Of a stretch of 5,894 nucleotides of DNA, positions 1 through 5,500 are shown piece after piece. Location: positions 1-5,894 of the forward strand of contig JAUVDZ010000076.1 in NCBI GenBank assembly GCA_030595015.1, written 5' to 3'. The notes under the pieces are model-generated. The model saw only the letters and a list, made by a program, of their open reading frames with translations, did not search any database and was not told the DNA's origin. The DNA comes from Candidatus Peregrinibacteria bacterium. GTDB lineage: Bacteria; Patescibacteriota; Gracilibacteria; UBA1369; PNNO01. Both the position numbers and the translations under genes were made by a program. Every line of letters begins with the position of its first letter. The stretch's first letter is position 1.

Positions 1-561
1 TGCCAAGATGCAGTTGTTGCAGGAGCAGAAGATGCATGCGAAATTGCTTGTGGAAATAGCAAAGTCGAAGAAGGTGAGGAATGCGATGATGGGAATACAA
101 CAGCAGACGATGGTTGTGATGCATCTTGTAAAAAAGAAGGAACTTGCGGAAACAAAATAATCGAAAGCAATGAAGAATGTGACGACGGGAATACAGATAA
201 AGGTGACGGATGTGATGATAAATGCAAAAAAGAAGGTGTATTCAGGGTTTCGGAGATATTGAAAATTGATGAAGGTCAAAGCTATTTAGATAGAAGCAGC
301 AGTACAGCAGATTCAACAAGTTTAAAAAAAGGATTAATTTATTTAATTATTCAATTTATTGAACTTCTAACAAAAATTATTGGTTCTTTAGCCCTATTAA
401 TGGTAATAGTTGGCGGATTAATATTAATGATATCTTCAGGAAACTCACAATTGCAACAAAAAGGTAAAAAAATAATTCTTTATGCAATATTAGGGCTTGT
501 TATAGCCTTCCTATCATTAGTAATCGTTACAACAATTCAATCTTTATTCTATACAACTTAA
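1..561 (+). CDS. Cysteine-rich (DUF4215-type) surface protein with C-terminal two-helix pilin-like module; 5' end outside window
   Basis: The frame is open from base 1 to the TAA at 559-561, so this is the C-terminal 186 residues of a longer protein. A TTG at 259 could be called as a start but would cut off clearly coding sequence. Visible residues 17-48 and 49-79 are two copies of a four-cysteine repeat (C-G-N ... E-E-C-D-D-G-N ... D-G-C-D-x-x-C), the signature of the Myxococcus cysteine-rich repeat/DUF4215 family, usually found in exported proteins. After a Ser/Thr-rich linker (about 93-107) comes an amphipathic stretch, a transmembrane helix (about 126-144), a polar loop starting S-G-N with K-G-K-K, and a second helix (about 158-184). 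This last part matches the C termini of the next four genes and resembles VirB2/TrbC-like T4SS pilins. Inferred topology is repeats outside and basic loop inside. The signal peptide is not visible. The next ATG follows after one base. Confidence 0.85.
   Translation, partial: CQDAVVAGAEDACEIACGNSKVEEGEECDDGNTTADDGCDASCKKEGTCGNKIIESNEECDDGNTDKGDGCDDKCKKEGVFRVSEILKIDEGQSYLDRSSSTADSTSLKKGLIYLIIQFIELLTKIIGSLALLMVIVGGLILMISSGNSQLQQKGKKIILYAILGLVIAFLSLVIVTTIQSLFYTT
49..237 (+). repeat. Two tandem 32-residue cysteine-rich protein repeats
   Basis: Within the first gene, cysteines at visible residues 17, 28, 39 and 43 recur at 49, 60, 71 and 75, an exact 32-residue period. Both copies keep E-E-C-D-D-G-N-T, D-G-C-D and C-K-K-E-G. 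The DNA copies have diverged at many third positions, so selection appears to act on the protein. Cysteines at residues 1 and 13 suggest that a further, degenerate copy lies towards the left edge. The motif matches the DUF4215/Myxococcus cysteine-rich repeat. The Asp/Gly-rich loops suggest disulfide and possibly metal stabilisation, which is inference. Confidence 0.85.
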
Positions 562-562
562 T

Positions 563-1123
563 ATGAAAAGATTATTAGCAATTACAATTAGTTTAATTAT
601 TATACTTCCGCAGATGATTGGGATAACAATGGCTGCTGAAGAATTTAAATGTGCGGATGTGCTTAAAGCTGACAAAGGATTTTACGTAATTTTAGAAGAG
701 CCATTAGGGGGACCAGATGCTAAATACTGCTTCAGAGTTTGCAATGATGTCACAGCAACTCCAGGACAAGCTGCAACAGGGACCACAAAAACAAGAATTT
801 GTGAATTAAAAGACGTTTGTGCAGGTGGAGGATCTTTAAATAAACTTGATATAAATTGCCAAAGAGTGCAAATAATTCAAGCCACTGGCGGGGTAGATTT
901 ATTAAATCAATATGTGAGAATGATTTATTTATGGAGCGTTAGTGTAATTGGTATTATTTCAGTTTTAATTATAGTTGTAAGTGGTATCGAGATGATGATT
1001 ACCGGAAGTTCGGGAAGTATTGATGAAGCAAAAGGTAGAATAGTTAAATCATTATTAGGTTTAGTAATATTATTTTTATCAGGATTAATTTTATACACAA
1101 TTAACCCAACATTCTTTGTTTAA
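563..1123 (+). CDS. Secreted/membrane pilin-like protein with six-cysteine ectodomain
   Basis: This is a 186-residue protein of the two-helix pilin-like set. The N terminus is a classic Sec signal peptide: M-K-R, a hydrophobic core, and predicted cleavage after T-M-A near residue 24. The exported part (about 25-115) carries six cysteines at 30, 56, 60, 80, 86 and 99, enough for three disulfides, and a Gly/Thr/Ala-rich segment around 66-77. I do not recognise this ectodomain. The C terminus has a helix at about 122-145, a short loop (T-G-S-S-G-S, then E-A-K-G-R) and a helix at about 162-181, aligning with the other four genes. The ATG lies one base after the upstream TAA (TAATATG) and no Shine-Dalgarno sequence is visible, so translation is probably coupled. 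The role is inferred: a VirB2/TrbC-like pilin or structural subunit of a surface secretion/pilus apparatus. Function in transport is unproven. Confidence 0.8.
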   Translation: MKRLLAITISLIIILPQMIGITMAAEEFKCADVLKADKGFYVILEEPLGGPDAKYCFRVCNDVTATPGQAATGTTKTRICELKDVCAGGGSLNKLDINCQRVQIIQATGGVDLLNQYVRMIYLWSVSVIGIISVLIIVVSGIEMMITGSSGSIDEAKGRIVKSLLGLVILFLSGLILYTINPTFFV

Positions 1124-1745
1124 AATTTTAAAACAATTGGGTTCAATATTATTACTTTGCACATTATTGCTAAGCATTAATTCGTATGTATTTGCAGATG
1201 ATTATAGTGATTGTGTAGCAAATACTCCTCAACAAGCTAAAACTACTTGCGAAGCTTCTGAACAGTCATTTATAAATACTTGCTCTAAAGACCAGTCATT
1301 TGAAATGACAACATACACTTCAGTTGCAGAATGTTTGAAAGAAGTACAAACTAGTATTGATAAATGTATTTCTGATTTAAATAAAAAAAATATTGGCGCT
1401 TGTGATCATTTAAAACCTACTATCACAACTCCGCCCACAATCCCCAATATCTCAACTGTAGTTAAACCAAATGTAAAAGATGTTAGCCAGGTTAGCCCAT
1501 ATTTAAGCAGTACTTTTTTACCTCGTGTCGCAAATACAATTGTTTCATTTGGAATCGGTGCTGCAGTTTTAGGATTAATTCTGGGTGCGATTGGACTATT
1601 AACAGCTTATGGAAATGACGAAAAATATGGAAATGCAAAAAAAGGAATATATTTTTCTTTAATAGGTTTAATAATTTGTTTACTTGCTTTCGCAATTGTT
1701 CAATTAATATTTTACACAGGCTATCAAGCCGGACAAATCAGATAA
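1116..1745 (+). CDS. Pilin-like two-helix membrane protein with six-cysteine helical ectodomain, TTG start
   Basis: This 209-residue protein starts at a TTG overlapping the last eight bases of the previous gene. The start is supported because it gives a complete signal peptide (F-K-I-L-K-Q, hydrophobic core, cleavage after V-F-A near residue 27). The next TTG in frame would remove its basic end. The exported part has six cysteines at 33, 45, 56, 73, 84 and 96, with spacings of 12, 11, 17, 11 and 12, nearly symmetrical and suggestive of disulfide-pinned helices. A Pro/Thr-rich linker (about 101-118) leads to the membrane module: a helix at about 141-165, a loop with Y-G-N-D and N-A-K-K-G, and a helix at about 178-200. 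The module is shared with its neighbours and resembles T4SS pilins of the VirB2/TrbC type. The ectodomain itself is not recognised. Confidence 0.78.
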   Translation: MFKILKQLGSILLLCTLLLSINSYVFADDYSDCVANTPQQAKTTCEASEQSFINTCSKDQSFEMTTYTSVAECLKEVQTSIDKCISDLNKKNIGACDHLKPTITTPPTIPNISTVVKPNVKDVSQVSPYLSSTFLPRVANTIVSFGIGAAVLGLILGAIGLLTAYGNDEKYGNAKKGIYFSLIGLIICLLAFAIVQLIFYTGYQAGQIR

Positions 1746-2170
1746 TGAATATTAAAAAAACCATACAAATCGCATTAAGTTCAGTTCTATTGATAATTAC
1801 ATTATTATCAAATACTGCCTTTGCACAAGTTCCTGAACAAAAAGTAGACATCAACGATCTCCTCTATAAATATACATCTGATTTTACTACAGAAGTAACA
1901 ACTACTGATTACGTGGCTTCATTGCCGGAAGAAGAAACTCCAGGTGATATTTTAGGACAATTAATCTATTTTTCACTGGTAATTGCAAATGTTTTGGCAT
2001 TGATATCGTTTATAATTGCTGGAGTCTTCATGGTAGCTTCGCAGGGTAATGAAGATGATAATTCAAAAGCTAAAAAAATACTTACTTATACTATTATCGC
2101 GTTGATCATTTGTGCAACTGCACTTGCGTTAGTAACAGGTGTTACAAAACTAAACTTTTTCAGTCCATAA
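1745..2170 (+). CDS. Small pilin-like two-helix membrane protein with signal peptide
   Basis: This 141-residue protein is the smallest complete member of the set and closest in size to ordinary VirB2-type pilins. The frame is open further upstream to a possible ATG at 1676, but the ATG at 1745 is chosen. It overlaps the previous stop as TAATG and is followed at once by a good signal peptide (N-I-K-K, hydrophobic core, cleavage after A-F-A near residue 27). The mature N-terminal part (about 28-70) is acidic and Thr-rich, and has no cysteine. The helix at about 73-97, the loop beginning Q-G-N-E-D-D and ending K-A-K-K, and the helix at about 112-135 form the shared module. By analogy with VirB2/TrbC pilins both termini would lie outside and the loop inside. 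It could be the main pilus subunit of the array, with the larger relatives as minor or decorated subunits; this is speculation. Confidence 0.8.
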   Translation: MNIKKTIQIALSSVLLIITLLSNTAFAQVPEQKVDINDLLYKYTSDFTTEVTTTDYVASLPEEETPGDILGQLIYFSLVIANVLALISFIIAGVFMVASQGNEDDNSKAKKILTYTIIALIICATALALVTGVTKLNFFSP

Positions 2171-2171
2171 T

Positions 2172-2696
2172 ATGTTCAAAAAACTAATCACAATCGGACT
2201 TCTAACTATAATCATTGTTCTTACAATGCCGATGGTTCATGGACAACGTGCGATTGATCCTCTTTTAAAACCTGACAATGCCCCTGGTGTGCCTTTAACT
2301 GGTTCATCACAAGAGAATTGTATAAAAGAGAATCTATCAAAACTTCACGATGAAATTTACGTTAAAAAAACTAAAACTTTCGACAAACTCAGCGACGCAG
2401 AAAAAAAAGAAATAGCAAAATATTGGGATGAAAATTCACAAATGTGCCGTGGTCATGAAGAAGAACCAATCACTGCGTTCATACAAATTCTTGCAGGTGC
2501 ATTATTAATGATTGCCGGTGGTGTAGCAGTAATAGTGATTGCTGTTGCAGGTGTAATGTACGTAACCGCCGGAGGTAGACAACAACAAATGGAATTCGCC
2601 AAAAATACCCTTATGTATGCAATTATAGGTATGCTAGTTATGATTTTCTCATACTATATCGTCCAATTTGTCATCAAACTTATCATCGGAGGTTAG
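2172..2696 (+). CDS. Pilin-like two-helix membrane protein, last gene of the array
   Basis: This 174-residue protein has an N-terminal signal peptide (M-F-K-K, hydrophobic core to about 20, likely cleavage near V-H-G at residue 24). The exported region (about 25-100) starts Pro-rich and continues as a charged, probably helical stretch rich in Lys and Glu. Its cysteines are at 50 and 92, which could form one disulfide. The membrane part has a long hydrophobic helix (about 107-132), a loop with A-G-G-R and F-A-K-N, and a second helix (about 146-172). This aligns with the other four proteins, although the usual G-N of the loop is G-G-R here. The ATG follows the upstream TAA by one base, in the same TAATATG context as the second gene. 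It ends with TAG, and a weak hairpin follows. The family assignment to T4SS-type pilin-like proteins is by architecture and position; the exact function is unknown. Confidence 0.8.
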   Translation: MFKKLITIGLLTIIIVLTMPMVHGQRAIDPLLKPDNAPGVPLTGSSQENCIKENLSKLHDEIYVKKTKTFDKLSDAEKKEIAKYWDENSQMCRGHEEEPITAFIQILAGALLMIAGGVAVIVIAVAGVMYVTAGGRQQQMEFAKNTLMYAIIGMLVMIFSYYIVQFVIKLIIGG

Positions 2697-2706
2697 AGAA
2701 AATAAA

Positions 2707-2740
2707 GGCTGCCATTCGGTAGTCATCAATTATTTTTAGG
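2707..2740. terminator. Possible terminator hairpin between convergent genes
   Basis: GGCTGCC (2707-2713) can pair with GGTAGTC (2718-2724) around an ATTC loop: seven pairs in the plus-strand RNA, two of them G-U. A T-rich stretch follows downstream (AATTATTTTTA). Read from metG, two pairs become A-C mismatches, but a TTTATTTT tract directly follows the stem. It could serve either gene or both, and it is short and weak. Confidence 0.4.
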
Positions 2741-2741
2741 T

Positions 2742-4256
2742 TTAAATATCTAATCTTGGAAATAAAGGTTCGCACTCCCCTATTTTTTCGCCGGCTTTAA
2801 GTCCACCCCATTTAGAAATTGTATCAAAATTCTCACCCAAAGGTTCGCACCCAAACGTTTTTAAGAGTTTTTCAGCTGCTTCAGGAATATATGGATATAA
2901 TGCGTATCCAACATGTCTTAATACCTCTAATAGGTTATAGAGAACGTTACCGAGCTCTTTTTCGTCTTCTTTTGCTAACACCCATGGTTTTTTGTCTTCA
3001 ATATACTTATTTGCCGCATCAACCTGAACAATTACAGCTTCAATTGCTTTTTTAATATCAAATTTATCGATCATTTTATGATAAGTTGTCCACATCTCTT
3101 CAATCCCTTTTTTAATCCCTTCATCAGGCACACTTAATTCCGGCACCACACCTTCAAAATATCTTTCAGTCATTTTGGTTACCCGATTCACTAAATTCCC
3201 CAGATTATTCGCTAATTCAGAGTTATAAACTTCTTCAAATCGCTCATAAGTAAAATCTCCGTCTTCAACTGTTGGAATTTCACGCAATAAAAAATATCTT
3301 AAAGGATCCGTTCCATATTTTTCAACAACATCAAAAGGTGAAATAACATTACCTAATGATTTACTCATTTTCTGTCCTCCAGATCCAATAAATCCATGAA
3401 TTGGTATCATTTTTGGTACTTCTAAACCTGCACTCAAAAGAATTCCAATCCAAATTCCTACATGGAATCTAATAATGTCTTTTCCTATAACATGCGCATC
3501 ACAAGGCCAATATTTCTTAAACAATGAACCCTCATTTTCATAATCTAAAGCAGTTAAATAGTTTGATAAAGCATCACACCAAACATACATTGTATGATCT
3601 GGATCATTTGGCACTTCAACTCCCCAACTTAACTTTTCTTTTGGACGTGAAAAGCTAACATCGCGTAAACCTTCTTTAGCAACATTCAAAAATTCACGTT
3701 TTCTGAATTCAGGTTCAACTCTTAATTCCCCTGACTCAACTAATTTAACAATTTTGTCAGAATATTTTGATAATTTAAAATAATAATTTTCTTCTGAAAA
3801 TTTTTCAACTTTCTTTTTATGAGTAGGACACTTCCCGTCCTCCAAATCTTTTTCAGTCACATACGCTTCGCATCCTTTACAGTAAAATCCCTCATATTTA
3901 TCTTTATAAATATCCCCTGCCTCAACCAATTTCATCCATAATTTCTGTGCTCCTTTTTTATGACGATCAGAAGTTGTTCTAATAAAATCATCATAAGTTA
4001 AATTTAATATTTTTTTAAGTTCGCGATTTTTTGCAGCAATATTATCAACATGTTCCTGTGGAGTAATCCCCAATTCTTCAGCAGTATCATGAATCTTCAT
4101 ACCATGTTCATCAGTTCCTGTTAAAAAATAAACATCATCACCAAGCAAGCGATGATAGCGCGCCAAAAAATCAGCTTCAATTGCTTCCATAGCAAAACCA
4201 ATATGCGGATTTGCATTTGCATAAGGGATACTGGTTGTCACATAAAATTTACTCAT
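2742..4256 (-). CDS. metG: Methionyl-tRNA synthetase, single-zinc form without C-terminal tRNA-binding domain
   Basis: This class I aminoacyl-tRNA synthetase charges tRNA-Met with methionine using ATP in the cytosol. The 504-residue protein begins P-Y-A-N-A-N-P-H-I-G-F, which holds the HIGH-type motif (H18-I-G-F), and has G-G-Q-K-M-S-K-S with the KMSKS motif at 296-300. The methionine pocket seen in the E. coli enzyme is recognisable: I10, Y12, W226, A229, Y233, I261, H265 and W269 correspond by motif to L13, Y15, W253, A256, Y260, I297, H301 and W305. L230 stands where E. coli has P257. One zinc knuckle is present (C126-x2-C129 and C143-x2-H146), the same C/C/C/H set as in the Thermus-type enzyme. 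The helical anticodon-binding domain spans about 345-470, including the typical A-N-K-Y-I-E-D-K-K-P-W. The protein ends without the OB-fold dimerisation domain found in longer MetRS. No strong ribosome-binding site precedes the ATG; an AAGGG lies about 12 bases upstream. Confidence 0.97.
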   Translation of the reverse strand: MSKFYVTTSIPYANANPHIGFAMEAIEADFLARYHRLLGDDVYFLTGTDEHGMKIHDTAEELGITPQEHVDNIAAKNRELKKILNLTYDDFIRTTSDRHKKGAQKLWMKLVEAGDIYKDKYEGFYCKGCEAYVTEKDLEDGKCPTHKKKVEKFSEENYYFKLSKYSDKIVKLVESGELRVEPEFRKREFLNVAKEGLRDVSFSRPKEKLSWGVEVPNDPDHTMYVWCDALSNYLTALDYENEGSLFKKYWPCDAHVIGKDIIRFHVGIWIGILLSAGLEVPKMIPIHGFIGSGGQKMSKSLGNVISPFDVVEKYGTDPLRYFLLREIPTVEDGDFTYERFEEVYNSELANNLGNLVNRVTKMTERYFEGVVPELSVPDEGIKKGIEEMWTTYHKMIDKFDIKKAIEAVIVQVDAANKYIEDKKPWVLAKEDEKELGNVLYNLLEVLRHVGYALYPYIPEAAEKLLKTFGCEPLGENFDTISKWGGLKAGEKIGECEPLFPRLDI

Positions 4257-4262
4257 GACTCT

Positions 4263-4291
4263 ATTTAACCCTTATTCACGAGAAGTTTCAA
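4263..4291 (-). promoter_or_regulatory. Candidate metG promoter giving a leaderless transcript
   Basis: On the minus strand, TTGAAA (4291-4286, five of six matches to a -35 box) is followed after exactly 17 bases by TTAAAT (4268-4263, four of six matches to a -10 box). Only six bases (4262-4257) separate this -10 box from the metG ATG, so initiation at the usual distance would begin at or next to the start codon. That fits the lack of a close Shine-Dalgarno sequence. In AT-rich DNA such matches can arise by chance. Confidence 0.35.
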
Positions 4292-4325
4292 GCATAAGTC
4301 GGAGCAAGCTTGTTTAAAATAGAGA

Positions 4326-4352
4326 ATTTCAAAATTTTTGAATTTTTGAAAT
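4326..4352. repeat. AT-rich inverted repeat upstream of metG
   Basis: ATTTCAAAA (4326-4334) and TTTTGAAAT (4344-4352) form a perfect nine-base inverted repeat around a nine-base spacer. Only one pair is G-C, so as an RNA hairpin it would be weak, and no clean T-run follows on the minus strand. It could be a residual terminator for the pilX-like gene or a protein-binding palindrome upstream of metG. Neither is supported beyond the symmetry. Confidence 0.4.
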
Positions 4353-4367
4353 CCAGTTATAAAAAAA

Positions 4368-4380
4368 CACCTCCCTCCAC
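4368..4380 (-). other. GGAGGGAGG purine tract with perfect mirror symmetry, next to a T7 run
   Basis: The minus strand reads GTGGAGGGAGGTG followed by seven T. The 13 bases read the same in both directions on one strand (a mirror repeat). The core GGAGGGAGG is the best anti-16S-like sequence I noticed in the window, yet it sits 18 bases after the pilX-like stop codon and far upstream of metG. Its role is unknown; it might be a ribosome-binding site for a very short unrecognised peptide, an RNA element, or chance. Confidence 0.35.
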
Positions 4381-4396
4381 ATTGAGCTGCTCTAAT

Positions 4397-5500
4397 CTAT
4401 TGAACAAAACCCTGAGGAGTCTGTTTATCACCTTCTCCACGAACCTGCGTACGATAAAGCGAAAAGTTGAAGACCGGAAGGAAAGAATCTGGTCTTACAA
4501 AAGCCTCAATCTGTTTACGCGACTTCCCTGAAGTGCCTGTTGATTTAATCTTCGCAAATTCGCGAATCATCACATCATCAGGCGTTAAAATTCTATAGTA
4601 AATTTTAGCATTATTTCTTCTTTCAAAATCAGAAAGTCCTTGTAAAACATTCGGATTGAAAATATTTGTGATAGTTAGATATACAAATTTATGAGAATCT
4701 AAAAATTGAGAAATCAAATATGGATCATCCCCATCTTCGCTTCTTTTAATTGTCTCTGTTCCTAAAGTCTGGAATGCTTCTCTCGCCCACTGCCAAATTC
4801 CCAAATTACAATTCGCTTTATATTCAATTCCACTATTCTTATCAGTAAAAGTTGATTGTCCAACTTCAAAAGTTCCGACACAAGTTGGCATATTTGCACT
4901 GCTTCCATTAGCTAAAGCCAAGTAATCTCCAATTGTTTCAGTAAATAAAGTTCCGTCATTTAACACTCCTGTCATTTTCCATCGAAACATATCAATATTT
5001 TCATAACTGACTTCGTCTGGTAAATTCGGATTTAGCTGTGCATCAGTAAAATATTCTATTCTAAAATCCTCAATATTTTTAACTTCCCCACCATCCTGAA
5101 TTGTAAATAAAGGAATCGAAAAAGTATCATTTAAATAAAGAACATTATATAAAAATTCTTTAGGATTATTTTTAGCAATATTTACATCAATAATTTCAGG
5201 ATCAACAAATGGAATCGACTGAGTTGTATTTTCAATCGAGTATAAATAAGTTAAACCATCTTCATCTAGTCCGCCTGGTCTTTCAAATCCAGGCAGATTT
5301 TGATGTAAGTCCAACAATGCTTCTTCAACGCCGGATTCAGCAGCATAAAAGGCTTTACCTGTATCTAAAAATGTATTTGTAATCTTAATTTCTCTTAAAA
5401 TCAAGTCACTCAAACCAAGAGCAAGCGTCATGAGGATTCCCATGATTAAAAGTGCAATTATTAATGCGCTACCTTTTTGTTTAGAGTGAATTTTTATCAT
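4397..5500 (-). CDS. PilX/GspK-like type IV prepilin (minor pilin or pseudopilin)
   Basis: This 367-residue protein has a type III (prepilin) signal. A short basic leader ends K-Q-K-G (residues 7-10), then S-A-L-I-I-A-L-L opens a hydrophobic helix (about 11-36), with cleavage expected after G10. The motif A-F-Y-A-A-E-S-G-V-E-E-A-L (50-62) is typical of PilX N-terminal domain proteins. The fifth mature residue is Ile rather than the Glu of major pilins, a trait also known in the tip pseudopilin GspK. The remainder (about 70-367) is an exported domain I do not recognise. C207 and C231 could form a disulfide loop, and the C-terminal part has many beta-type stretches. Its ATG overlaps the stop of the upstream gene as ATGA, so the two are translated together. 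It is likely a minor subunit of a type IV pilus or pseudopilus made by prepilin peptidase and a PilB/PilC-type machine outside the window. Confidence 0.82.
   Translation of the reverse strand: MIKIHSKQKGSALIIALLIMGILMTLALGLSDLILREIKITNTFLDTGKAFYAAESGVEEALLDLHQNLPGFERPGGLDEDGLTYLYSIENTTQSIPFVDPEIIDVNIAKNNPKEFLYNVLYLNDTFSIPLFTIQDGGEVKNIEDFRIEYFTDAQLNPNLPDEVSYENIDMFRWKMTGVLNDGTLFTETIGDYLALANGSSANMPTCVGTFEVGQSTFTDKNSGIEYKANCNLGIWQWAREAFQTLGTETIKRSEDGDDPYLISQFLDSHKFVYLTITNIFNPNVLQGLSDFERRNNAKIYYRILTPDDVMIREFAKIKSTGTSGKSRKQIEAFVRPDSFLPVFNFSLYRTQVRGEGDKQTPQGFVQ

Noticed and set aside
259..261. TTG as the start of a 100-residue gene
   Set aside because: The same frame is open to base 1 and encodes clear cysteine-rich repeats, so the TTG is an internal leucine codon.
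1492..1695. 67-codon minus-strand frame
   Set aside because: It lies antisense to the third pilin-like gene, is rich in Leu/His/Lys from complementing AT-rich membrane codons, and has no recognisable domain.
1676..1744. ATG at 1676 as start of the fourth pilin-like gene
   Set aside because: It would add 23 residues in front of an intact signal peptide and overlap the previous gene by 70 bases; the ATG at 1745 gives a clean signal peptide and a TAATG junction.
1383..2408. A8 runs at 1383-1390 and 2401-2408 as phase-variable slippage sites
   Set aside because: They encode Lys-rich stretches in an AT-rich genome, both frames are intact, and runs of this length are expected by composition.
2819..3055. 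78-codon plus-strand frame
   Set aside because: It is antisense to the MetRS C-terminal domain, with no homology signal or start context.
4257..4396. T-box or other tRNA-sensing leader upstream of metG
   Set aside because: The spacer is only 140 bases, and I see no T-box consensus or convincing specifier stem, only a weak AT-rich inverted repeat.
4310..4531. 73-codon plus-strand frame
   Set aside because: It is mostly antisense to the 3' end of the pilX-like gene and the AT-rich spacer; composition is Lys/Phe/Ser noise.
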